Source: Acinetobacter sp.
GTDB lineage: Bacteria; Pseudomonadota; Gammaproteobacteria; Pseudomonadales; Moraxellaceae
Reading direction: 5' to 3'
DNA length: 7,101 nucleotides
NCBI GenBank assembly: GCA_030523805.1
Contig: JAUNHS010000005.1
Coordinates: 20,298-27,398, forward strand
Part shown: positions 1-5,703 of the stretch, in pieces
Layout of the letters: every line of letters begins with the position of its first letter
Position numbering within the stretch: the first letter of the stretch is position 1
Notes under the pieces: generated by a model
Databases searched by the model: none
Seen by the model: only the letters and a program-made list of their open reading frames with translations
Told to the model about the DNA's origin: nothing
Program-made: the position numbers and the translations under genes

Positions 1-21
1 ATTTATTACAATGAGAATACA

Positions 22-522
22 ATGAGCCAACCACAAACCAAACGTCTCACACCATGTGCAGGTCGTTGTTCTACGGTTTTTGGCGATTATGTCTGTCGTG
101 GCTGTCGTCGTTTTAACCATGAAGTGATTGATTGGAATACTTATAGCACCGAACAACAAATAAGCATTTGGCAACGTTTAGACTATCAATTAGACCAAAT
201 TCTACCTGCAATGGTCGCTCAAGCAGATTTAAGCCAAGTAGAAGAATTTTTAAAAAGTAAACGTGTCCGTTTAATGCCGAACGCAAGTGTAGGGCGGAAA
301 TATTATCATGCGTTACGCCTGTGCGAAAAAACACCTAAATTCTGTGAAATTAGTGGGTTAGGTGTAGATGAACAACATGTTAAAGCCTTATGGGTAGAGT
401 TTGAAAAACGCATTTTAGCTCTAGCAATGGCAAATTATGAAATGGCATGGCTACGTGCGACATCGTTACGAGAATTTATGCAGCAGATTGAGCAATCAAA
501 ACATGATGCTTTAGATGAGTAA
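22..522 (+). CDS. DUF1289 family protein with long C-terminal extension
   Basis: Predicted 166-residue soluble protein of unknown function. Residues 12-38 match the DUF1289 signature: Cys12-x3-Cys16-x8-Cys25-x2-Cys28, followed by R-R-F-N-H-E-V and Trp38. Four cysteines in this spacing suggest a small metal-binding (probably zinc) ribbon; that is an inference, as no biochemical role is established for the family to my knowledge. E. coli YdhL, a family member, is about 79 residues, so the remaining ~110 residues here are an extra helical-looking region rich in Gln, Leu and charged residues, with no signal peptide or membrane segment. The start at 22 has only a weak GAGA (13-16) upstream. The reading frame stays open to the window edge, so an earlier start cannot be excluded. 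Another frame stops at 23-25 (ATGA overlap), which could be the end of an upstream gene. The domain call is firm; the function is unknown. Confidence 0.85.
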   Translation: MSQPQTKRLTPCAGRCSTVFGDYVCRGCRRFNHEVIDWNTYSTEQQISIWQRLDYQLDQILPAMVAQADLSQVEEFLKSKRVRLMPNASVGRKYYHALRLCEKTPKFCEISGLGVDEQHVKALWVEFEKRILALAMANYEMAWLRATSLREFMQQIEQSKHDALDE

Positions 523-549
523 TTACCATCAATTCTGCTGTATTTTTTG
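481..549 (+). terminator. possible long-loop terminator hairpin at end of the DUF1289 gene
   Basis: CAGCAGATTG (481-490) can pair with CAATTCTGCTG (530-540), leaving one bulged T. The right arm is followed at once by TATTTTTTG (541-549), a T-rich tract. The 39-nt loop contains the stop codon and is far longer than in usual intrinsic terminators, so this may be chance. It is the only terminator-like structure seen between this gene and trmJ. Confidence 0.25.
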
Positions 550-555
550 ATTTTA

Positions 556-564
556 TGTTATACT
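556..564 (+). promoter_or_regulatory. extended -10 promoter for trmJ-cysE
   Basis: TG-T-TATACT gives TG at 556-557 and a five-of-six match to TATAAT at 559-564. No good -35 lies 16-18 bp upstream, which is acceptable for an extended -10 promoter. Transcription would start near 571, leaving a leader of about 38 nt before the trmJ ATG at 609. Found by eye only. Confidence 0.5.
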
Positions 565-608
565 GAGTACCTTGTTTTAAGTTCATGGTCTGATATTGAG
601 TGTGGTAA

Positions 609-1382
609 ATGTTAAAGCAAATTAAAATCGTCATGGTCAATACCACATTACCAGCAAATATTGGTAGTGCGTTGCGTGCCATGAAAACGATGGGAATTTC
701 ACAATTGGTTTTGGTCGCACCCAAGCATTTTCCCCACCCAGATATACAAGCCCTTGCCGCAGGTGCAGATGATTTAATCCCACAAATTCAATGTGTGGCA
801 ACGCTAGAGCAAGCCTTGGCAGATAGTCAAGTAGTGTTTGCGACCAGTGCTAGACAGCGTCATATTGCATGGCCATTAATTTCTGCACGGCAAGCCAGCG
901 AGCAAGCTGTCAAGCATTTACAACGTCAGGAAAATGTCGCCATTGTATTTGGACGAGAAGACCGTGGTTTAACCAATGAAGAATTGGCGTTGGCAAATTA
1001 TCATTTGACCATTCCAGTCAATCCTGAATATGGCGTACTCAATGTGGCTCAAGCCATTCAAATTGTTTGCTATGAATTGTATCAAACCGTGAATGCCGCA
1101 CCAGCACCAACGCAAGCCGACTATTGGGACGAACCTTTGGTTTATCATGATGATATGCAAAAATTTTATCCGCATTTAGAGCAAATGTTGCAAGATATTG
1201 AATTTTTAGACCCCGAAAATCCACGGCTATTGCCTTTACGTTTAAGGCGTTTATTTGGGCGTATTCAATTAGACCGTATGGAATATCATTTATTGCGTGG
1301 TATTTTTAGTCGGGTACAAGCACTTAGCCGTGGTCAATGGCAAAAATCGCAAACCAGCAGCACAGGTGAAAATGATGTTTAA
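609..1382 (+). CDS. trmJ: tRNA (cytidine/uridine-32-2'-O-)-methyltransferase TrmJ
   Basis: SPOUT-class RNA methyltransferase of 257 residues that in E. coli uses SAM to 2'-O-methylate position 32 in the anticodon loop of several tRNAs. Visible family motifs are [10 protein letters not shown] (17-26, with Arg23), TSAR (79-82, Arg82), [13 protein letters not shown] (113-125), and the trefoil-knot cofactor loop [12 protein letters not shown] (138-149). The C-terminal tRNA-binding part has FYPHLEQML and LRRLFGR followed by [10 protein letters not shown], as in E. coli. Length and residue order agree with the roughly 246-residue E. coli protein. One oddity: E. coli has Ser-Ser-Leu-Asn in the cofactor loop, while this protein has Gly142-Val143-Leu144-Asn145, losing a serine I recall as important for SAM binding. 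The gene has a probable promoter just upstream and overlaps cysE, implying co-transcription. The family call is very secure; which nucleotide is methylated is inferred from homology. Confidence 0.95.
   Translation: MLKQIKIVMVNTTLPANIGSALRAMKTMGISQLVLVAPKHFPHPDIQALAAGADDLIPQIQCVATLEQALADSQVVFATSARQRHIAWPLISARQASEQAVKHLQRQENVAIVFGREDRGLTNEELALANYHLTIPVNPEYGVLNVAQAIQIVCYELYQTVNAAPAPTQADYWDEPLVYHDDMQKFYPHLEQMLQDIEFLDPENPRLLPLRLRRLFGRIQLDRMEYHLLRGIFSRVQALSRGQWQKSQTSSTGENDV
1364..1369 (+). promoter_or_regulatory. ribosome binding site that fixes the cysE start
   Basis: AGGTGA lies inside the last codons of trmJ. It is 5 nt before the ATG at 1375 but only 2 nt before the adjacent in-frame ATG at 1372, which favours 1375. 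Confidence 0.6.
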
Positions 1383-2172
1383 ACAACTCAAACAACTGAA
1401 AGATGATGTACAAGCCGTATTTTCACGAGATCCTGCGGCACGAAATAGTTTTGAAATTTTAACCACTTATCCAGGCATTCATGCGTTATTTATGCATCGT
1501 ATTGCCCATGAATTATGGAATAAAGATTATAAAAGTTCGGCACGAGCATTATCATCATTTAGCCGTTTTGCCACAGGGATAGAAATTCACCCTGGTGCAA
1601 AAATTGGTAAACGTTTATTTATTGATCATGGTATGGGTGTAGTGATTGGTGAAACCGCAGAAATTGGCGATGATGTCACTTTATATCACGGTGTAACTTT
1701 AGGTGGGACAACGTGGAATAAAGGTAAACGCCACCCAACATTGTCTGATGGCGTGGTGGTAGGTGCTGGTGCAAAAATTTTAGGGCCATTTACTGTAGGC
1801 AAAAATGCTAAAATTGGCTCAAATGCCGTCGTAACCAAACCTGTGCCTGAAAATACCACCGCTGTGGGCAATCCTGCACGTTATATTTATAAAGATAAAG
1901 ACAAAAATAAAGAGCAAAACGAGCAACAAAAGGTTGAATCGGCAAATTTCCAAGCCTATGCGGCAAGCCAAGATCAAACCGATCCAATGCTGATGGGGAT
2001 TAAGGTTTTACTAGAACGCATTCAGCAAAATGAAGCACGCATGAACCAATTATGCCAACGTTTATCTGCTTTAGATCCTGATTATAAAGTAGAGCAGGCA
2101 CAAGGTTTAAGCGATGATGAAAGCAAAGCCTTGCAGGAAATTCAACGCATTTGCGAGCAACATTCATCATAA
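1375..2172 (+). CDS. cysE: serine O-acetyltransferase, short (CysE2/EpsC-like) class
   Basis: Acetylates L-serine with acetyl-CoA to give O-acetylserine, the first step of cysteine synthesis, in the cytosol. From the ATG at 1375 the protein has 265 residues. Residues 1-65 form the short N-terminal helical domain. Residues 69-170 are the left-handed beta-helix of hexapeptide repeats, with E-I-H-P-G-A (70-75), I-D-H-G-M-G (83-88, catalytic His85), G-E-T-A-E-I-G-D-D (92-100), H-G-V-T-L-G-G-T (105-112), G-K-R-H-P-T (117-122) and G-N-P-A-R (165-169). Glu70 occupies the place of the E. coli catalytic Asp143, which I recall as normal in the short class. After 170 comes a ~95-residue tail, first very rich in Lys, Asn, Glu and Gln, then helical; it is not part of the catalytic core. 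The 8-nt overlap with trmJ implies translational coupling. In-frame codons back to 1297 are read from trmJ's C-terminus and are not believed. Confidence 0.93.
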   Translation: MFKQLKQLKDDVQAVFSRDPAARNSFEILTTYPGIHALFMHRIAHELWNKDYKSSARALSSFSRFATGIEIHPGAKIGKRLFIDHGMGVVIGETAEIGDDVTLYHGVTLGGTTWNKGKRHPTLSDGVVVGAGAKILGPFTVGKNAKIGSNAVVTKPVPENTTAVGNPARYIYKDKDKNKEQNEQQKVESANFQAYAASQDQTDPMLMGIKVLLERIQQNEARMNQLCQRLSALDPDYKVEQAQGLSDDESKALQEIQRICEQHSS

Positions 2173-2182
2173 TGATTGAATG
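2169..2182. repeat. left copy of 14-bp perfect inverted repeat flanking the glycosyltransferase gene
   Basis: ATAATGATTGAATG is the exact reverse complement of 3060-3073. It overlaps the cysE stop codon (TAA, 2170-2172). The two copies bracket about 905 bp holding the bidirectional terminator and the whole glycosyltransferase gene. A 10-bp core (TTCAATCATT) also occurs at 5582-5591, just after the kinase stop codon. The match is certain; whether it means anything is not. Confidence 0.5.
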
Positions 2183-2206
2183 GTTTTTACTTGATAGGCA
2201 ATAGCA

Positions 2207-2242
2207 AAAATCCCGAACGATACGTCGGGATTTTGCGTTTTT
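2207..2242. terminator. bidirectional intrinsic terminator between cysE and the GT8 gene
   Basis: AAAATCCCGA (2207-2216) pairs perfectly with TCGGGATTTT (2225-2234) across an 8-nt loop. On the + strand it is followed by GCGTTTTTT (2235-2242). On the - strand the stem runs into TTTTTGC. It lies between the two convergent stop codons, and the + strand T-tract touches the glycosyltransferase stop (2241-2243), so it can end both transcripts. Confidence 0.9.
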
Positions 2243-3062
2243 AAACCATTCTGTAACGTTGAATAATGTCTTGCCACGACAGCGTATAATATCGCCAATA
2301 CAATTCACGAAAGCGTGTTGCATCAATAAATCGCCACGGCTTTGCTTCGGTTACATAGTGTACAATTAATGGCACTTGATCGCCCAAATCTTCTAGTAAA
2401 TCCAATCGCTTAATGGCTTTAAAATAGACATCAACACCAATTTGATAATTGTAGCCACGATTTAATTTTAACCATTTCTTTTCAAATAACACATTTAAAA
2501 TTTCTTGGTCGTTAATTTGTTCTTTGACATCATCAACTTTAGACAATTCGCTGGTGTAATATAAGGCTTTTTCAGCAACTTTATGTTGCTTCCAATAGCG
2601 ATTATTAATCAGTAACACACCAGCATTAAATTGATGTAACTTGTGTAATGTGATTGCCAAAGGGTCTTTAACTGCGGCTACAGCATAATTGCTGACATCG
2701 GTTTGCCAAAGTGGTGTTAAATCGCCATTGACCACCAAATCGCAATCTAAATACAGGACTTTCTCTTCAGGAATGCGTTCGCCAATAAAATAACGGTAAT
2801 AGGTACTTTCCGATTTAATATGCGGCAAAGTGTAAAATGCTTTCAATTCCTTGTGCAAAATGCGTACACTTTCAATGTGGCAATTGATTTGGTGCAATTG
2901 CTGATTGAGAATGGCAAACCATTCGCTCGGGTAGTCATTATTCATCAAATAAAAACGCACATTGGCTTGATGATAGCAAATGGATTTAATCGTGGTTTGC
3001 ACTTGTTCGGCATAGGCATAATCCGCAGCCAGTACAATGGTTAAAGGTTGATGTAACATCAT
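2241..3062 (-). CDS. glycosyltransferase family 8 protein
   Basis: Retaining GT8-type glycosyltransferase of 273 residues, expected to move a hexose from a UDP-sugar to a surface glycan or lipooligosaccharide; donor and acceptor cannot be read from the sequence. The N-terminal strand L-T-I-V-L-A-A-D-Y-A-Y-A (7-18) starts the nucleotide-sugar fold. Y-L-D-C-D-L (104-109) is the metal-binding DxD motif (Asp106, Asp108). F-N-A-G-V-L-L-I-N (145-153), N-D-Q-E-I-L-N (184-190) and H-Y-V-T-E-A-K-P-W (235-243) are the usual downstream motifs, the last with Thr where a Gly is commoner. No signal peptide or transmembrane helix is visible, so it is probably cytosolic or peripheral. Two adjacent ATGs (3062 and 3059, minus strand) are possible starts and neither has a clear ribosome binding site. 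The gene stands alone: a terminator separates it from metK and it converges with cysE. No other glycan genes are in view. Confidence 0.9.
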   Translation of the reverse strand: MMLHQPLTIVLAADYAYAEQVQTTIKSICYHQANVRFYLMNNDYPSEWFAILNQQLHQINCHIESVRILHKELKAFYTLPHIKSESTYYRYFIGERIPEEKVLYLDCDLVVNGDLTPLWQTDVSNYAVAAVKDPLAITLHKLHQFNAGVLLINNRYWKQHKVAEKALYYTSELSKVDDVKEQINDQEILNVLFEKKWLKLNRGYNYQIGVDVYFKAIKRLDLLEDLGDQVPLIVHYVTEAKPWRFIDATRFRELYWRYYTLSWQDIIQRYRMV

Positions 3063-3073
3063 TCAATCATTAT
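3060..3073. repeat. right copy of 14-bp perfect inverted repeat flanking the glycosyltransferase gene
   Basis: CATTCAATCATTAT is the reverse complement of 2169-2182. It covers the glycosyltransferase start codon and five of the six bases of its likely -10 box, so the repeat joins the 5' end of this gene to the 3' end of cysE. Confidence 0.5.
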
Positions 3074-3074
3074 A
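3069..3074 (-). promoter_or_regulatory. candidate -10 box for the glycosyltransferase gene
   Basis: The minus strand reads a perfect TATAAT here, between metK's terminator and the glycosyltransferase ATG. No good -35 is seen at 16-18 bp. Transcription would begin about 7 nt further on, at or next to the ATG codons at 3062/3059, so the mRNA could be leaderless or nearly so. A promoter is expected in this gap because a strong terminator lies upstream; this box is the best candidate. Confidence 0.4.
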
Positions 3075-3102
3075 AATCAGATCAATTTGCAGTTATCATA
3101 AC

Positions 3103-3132
3103 AAAAAATCCTGAGCAATGTCAGGATTTTTT
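3103..3132 (-). terminator. intrinsic terminator of metK
   Basis: A perfect 12-bp stem, AAAAAATCCTGA (3103-3114) with TCAGGATTTTTT (3121-3132), closes a 6-nt loop. Read on the minus strand it sits 28 nt after the metK stop codon and ends in TTTTTTG. The symmetric A and T flanks would also let it work on the other strand. Confidence 0.93.
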
Positions 3133-3159
3133 CGCTTTACTTGTGAGATTGCATTTAGA

Positions 3160-4320
3160 TTAAAGAGCCGCTTTTAATGCTTCAACTTTATCGGTTTTTT
3201 CCCAAGTAAATGCTGTGTCTGAACCTTCACGACCAAAATGACCATAAGCAGCTGTTTGCTTATACATTGGTTGCAATAAGTTCAACATACGAGTAATGCC
3301 ATACGGACGTAAATCAAAATGCTCACGCACCAAAGCAATGATGGTTTCATCAGCCACTTTTGCTGTGCCAAAGGTATTGATAGAAATAGATGTTGGCTCG
3401 GCAACACCAATCGCATAACTTACTTGGATTTCGCATTTATCCGCCAAGCCCGCAGCGACAATATTTTTCGCTACATAACGCCCTGCATACGCTGCGGAAC
3501 GATCCACTTTTGAAGGGTCTTTACCAGAGAATGCACCACCACCATGACGAGCCATGCCGCCATAAGTATCTACAATAATCTTACGACCTGTTAAACCACA
3601 GTCGCCCACAGGGCCACCGATAATAAATAAACCTGTTGGGTTGATGTGGAATTTGGTATCAGCGTGCAACATTTCCGTTGGAATCACAGGTTTAATAATT
3701 TCTTCAATCACTGCTTCACGCAATTTGCTTTGTGAAATATCTGGGTCATGTTGTGTAGAAAGTACCACAGCATCTACACGGGCAGGCAAGCCATTTTCAT
3801 AAGCAAAAGTAACTTGACTTTTCGCATCTGGACGTAACCACGGCAATGTCCCATTACGACGTAATAATGCTTGACGCTCCATCAAACGATGTGAATATAA
3901 AATCGGAGCAGGCATTAATACATCAGTTTCACGGCTAGCATAACCAAACATCAAACCTTGGTCGCCTGCACCTTGATCTTCAGGTTTTTGACGATCTACA
4001 CCTTGTGCAATTTCAGGCGATTGTTTACCAATCATATTAATCACAGCACAAGTTGAACCATCAAAACCTAAATCAGAATGGAAGTAGCCAATGCCTTTTA
4101 CTGTACGACGTACCACTTCTTCAAAATCAATATTTGCCGTTGTCGTAATTTCTCCAGCCAAAACGACTGCACCTGTTTTCACCAAAGTTTCGCAGGCTAC
4201 ACGTGCATAAGGATCTTCTTTTAAAATCGCATCTAAAATTGCATCACTAATTTGATCCGCCATTTTATCTGGATGACCTTCACTCACAGATTCAGACGTA
4301 AAAACAGAATATTCTTTCAT
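3160..4320 (-). CDS. metK: S-adenosylmethionine synthetase (methionine adenosyltransferase)
   Basis: Makes S-adenosylmethionine from methionine and ATP, releasing phosphate and pyrophosphate; a cytosolic, usually tetrameric enzyme needing Mg and K ions. The 386-residue length matches the family (E. coli about 384). Signature motifs are present: G-H-P-D-K (15-19, His16 at the ATP site), the hexapeptide G-A-G-D-Q-G (117-122), and the glycine-rich phosphate loop G-G-G-A-F-S-G-K-D (260-268) followed by P-S-K-V-D-R-S. C-terminal A-A-Y-G-H-F-G-R-E (357-365) is also typical. The start at 4320 is supported by AAGAGA on the minus strand (4331-4326), 5 nt upstream. A strong terminator follows, so the gene is probably transcribed alone. 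It is divergent from an adenosine-kinase-like gene across a 256-bp gap, in which I found no clear metK promoter and no recognisable SAM riboswitch. Confidence 0.98.
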   Translation of the reverse strand: MKEYSVFTSESVSEGHPDKMADQISDAILDAILKEDPYARVACETLVKTGAVVLAGEITTTANIDFEEVVRRTVKGIGYFHSDLGFDGSTCAVINMIGKQSPEIAQGVDRQKPEDQGAGDQGLMFGYASRETDVLMPAPILYSHRLMERQALLRRNGTLPWLRPDAKSQVTFAYENGLPARVDAVVLSTQHDPDISQSKLREAVIEEIIKPVIPTEMLHADTKFHINPTGLFIIGGPVGDCGLTGRKIIVDTYGGMARHGGGAFSGKDPSKVDRSAAYAGRYVAKNIVAAGLADKCEIQVSYAIGVAEPTSISINTFGTAKVADETIIALVREHFDLRPYGITRMLNLLQPMYKQTAAYGHFGREGSDTAFTWEKTDKVEALKAAL

Positions 4321-4331
4321 AACAATCTCTT

Positions 4332-4379
4332 AAAAATAAAAAGCAAACTTTTTCAGCTATGCTATTGCAAATGTTGCTT
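4332..4379 (-). promoter_or_regulatory. possible hairpin plus T-tract in the metK leader
   Basis: On the minus strand AAGCAAC (4379-4373) can pair with GTTTGCTT (4348-4341), with one bulge and a loop of about 24 nt. T-rich sequence (TTTTTATTTTT) follows, before the metK ribosome binding site. A shorter competing hairpin GCAA-CAT-TTGC uses the same left arm. The shape resembles a weak attenuator, but the stem is short and A/T-rich and fits no known SAM riboswitch class by eye. Confidence 0.2.
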
Positions 4380-4511
4380 ATTTTACACTAGTCCTATGAT
4401 GAGAGAAAGTGTATAGAATGAAAACTTCATGAAAATATTTCACATCATTATGAGTAAAAATGCGAAAATATCCATACGGGCAATAAATAGCGAAAATCAG
4501 CCCTGTGCCAC

Positions 4512-4517
4512 TATAAA
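4512..4517 (+). promoter_or_regulatory. candidate -10 box for the adenosine-kinase-like gene
   Basis: TATAAA within CTATAAAATTTTAG is the best -10-like hexamer in the metK/kinase divergent gap on the + strand and would give a leader of about 55-60 nt. No -35 match is seen at the right distance, so this is tentative. The rest of the gap (4321-4576) contains no gene; two GCGAAAAT copies (4462-4469, 4490-4497) are the only repeat noticed there. Confidence 0.3.
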
Positions 4518-4576
4518 ATTTTAGCATTTTCAAGTAAACTAAACGCATCATTGACACAGTGTTTAGGACAAAAGCG

Positions 4577-5575
4577 ATGCATATTGATTTATTTGCCATT
4601 GGCAATGCTCTCGTTGATCAAGAGTTTAAAATCCAAGATGATTTTTTAAGCAAGCATAATTTACAAAAAGGCACAATGCAATTGGCAGATGCCGAACAAC
4701 AAGCACATTTATATGCAGATTTGCGTGCTTCACAGCATTATCAAGGGCAAACAAGTGGTGGCTCAGCCGCCAATACTTGCGTGGCGTATAGTGCATTAGG
4801 CGGAACGGTATTTTATGCGTGCCGTGTGGGCATTGGCGAATTGGGGCAAAGCTATTTGCGTGGTTTAGGTCATGCAGGCGTACATACCGCAGAGCTTTCT
4901 GTGGCTGATGAAGGCACAACAGGCACTTGCTTGGTGATGGTTAGCCCTGATGCTGAACGTACCATGCAAACCTATTTAGGTGCGACGGCAGAATTATCAG
5001 TCGGTCAAGTGGATTATAAATTATTAGAACAAGCCAAATGGTTATATATTGAAGGCTATTTATCTACCAGCGAAACTGCTCGCCATGCCGTAGTACAAGC
5101 ACGCAAAGTCGCTCGTGAAAAAGGCATTCGCATTGCACTGACACTGTCTGACCCTGCCATGGTAGAATTTGCTCGTGCAGGTTTAGATGAACTCATTGGC
5201 GACGGTGTAGATTTATTATTCTGCAACCAACACGAAGCGATGATGTATAGCAAAACATCAAATGTAGATGATGCCATGGCAGCATTATTAAAAATCAGCC
5301 AAACCGTTGTCATCACTTTAAGTGAACAAGGAGCGATGATTGGCTCAGCTGACGGTGTATTCCGTGTGGCAGGTCGTCAAGTGAATGCTGTAGATGCCAA
5401 TGGTGCAGGCGATGGTTTTGCAGGTGCATTTTTATATGCCTTACAACAAGGCGAAAGTTTGCAAAAAGCTGCTGAATTAGCCATTTTAATTTCAAGTGAA
5501 GTGGTTGCACATTATGGTGCACGCCTAGCCGTTGAGCAATATCAAGCATTACAACAGCAATTTAAATCAGCTTAA
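4577..5575 (+). CDS. PfkB-family kinase, probably adenosine kinase
   Basis: Ribokinase-fold kinase of 332 residues, most like the adenosine-kinase branch, which phosphorylates adenosine to AMP with ATP. Landmarks: A-I-G-N-A-L-V-D (7-14), the substrate-side G-G-S-A-A-N-T (61-67), G-T-C-L-V-M-V (116-122), Y-I-E-G-Y-L (157-162), the phosphate/Mg motif N-Q-H-E (217-220), and the PfkB signature D-A-N-G-A-G-D-G-F-A-G-A-F-L (273-286), with Asp279 as the catalytic base. Human adenosine kinase, from memory, has matching GNPLLD, NETE and DTNGAGDAF blocks, which supports this branch over fructokinase or ribokinase. Other nucleosides (inosine, guanosine) or a sugar remain possible. The ATG at 4577 is chosen because AGGA (4565-4568) lies 8 nt upstream; an in-frame GTG at 4559 would only add MFRTKA. 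It is divergent from metK, consistent with recycling adenosine from SAM-dependent methylation, though that link is inferred. Confidence 0.88.
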   Translation: MHIDLFAIGNALVDQEFKIQDDFLSKHNLQKGTMQLADAEQQAHLYADLRASQHYQGQTSGGSAANTCVAYSALGGTVFYACRVGIGELGQSYLRGLGHAGVHTAELSVADEGTTGTCLVMVSPDAERTMQTYLGATAELSVGQVDYKLLEQAKWLYIEGYLSTSETARHAVVQARKVAREKGIRIALTLSDPAMVEFARAGLDELIGDGVDLLFCNQHEAMMYSKTSNVDDAMAALLKISQTVVITLSEQGAMIGSADGVFRVAGRQVNAVDANGAGDGFAGAFLYALQQGESLQKAAELAILISSEVVAHYGARLAVEQYQALQQQFKSA

Positions 5576-5610
5576 AATCATTTCAATCATTCATTAGATT
5601 GATTGACCGT

Positions 5611-5664
5611 CATTGATACATCTGATTTCATGCCATACACGGCTTACATCATGATGTATCAATG
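5611..5664. repeat. long imperfect inverted repeat (stem-loop) upstream of exoX
   Basis: CATTGATACATC (5611-5622) is the perfect reverse complement of GATGTATCAATG (5653-5664). The stem continues inward with TGAT (5623-5626) and ATCA (5648-5651) past one bulged T, and the tip can close with GCC (5632-5634) and GGC (5641-5643). No T-tract follows on either strand, so it is not a normal intrinsic terminator. Options are a regulatory or mRNA-end-protecting hairpin, a REP/MITE-like element or an operator region. A smaller dyad, TCAATCA/TGATTGA (5583-5589/5600-5606), lies just before it. Confidence 0.7.
5645..5658. promoter_or_regulatory. 14-bp perfect palindrome, possible operator
   Basis: TACATCATGATGTA is fully self-complementary and lies 46 nt before the exoX start, inside the right half of the larger inverted repeat. 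A related half-site ATACATC occurs at 5616-5622. The form suits a dimeric repressor site, but no regulator gene is nearby and no clear promoter was identified here. Confidence 0.3.
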
Positions 5665-5703
5665 CTCAATAATTGCAATAATAACATCTATTTAGGAATA
5701 TGA

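Noticed and set aside
1297..1374. Longer cysE start adding 26 residues
   Set aside because: The extra residues are trmJ's C-terminus read out of frame; AGGTGA at 1364-1369 and the family N-terminus support 1375.
1582..1584. Glu70 in CysE as loss of the catalytic aspartate
   Set aside because: I recall G-I-E-I-H-P-G-A as the normal sequence of short-class serine acetyltransferases; the catalytic His85 is present.
4321..4420. SAM riboswitch in the metK leader
   Set aside because: No multi-helix core or conserved segments of a known SAM class could be matched; only one weak A/T-rich hairpin is visible.
4551..4556. Perfect TTGACA (-35 consensus)
   Set aside because: The position for its -10 falls on GCGATG at the kinase start codon, so no usable promoter is formed.
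4559..4576. GTG start for the kinase gene
   Set aside because: AGGA at 4565-4568 serves the ATG at 4577, and homologous proteins begin at the M-H-I-D-L-F strand.
4378..4605. 75-codon minus-strand ORF in the metK/kinase gap
   Set aside because: It runs from inside the kinase gene through control DNA, has no ribosome binding site or recognisable motif, and looks like chance coding.
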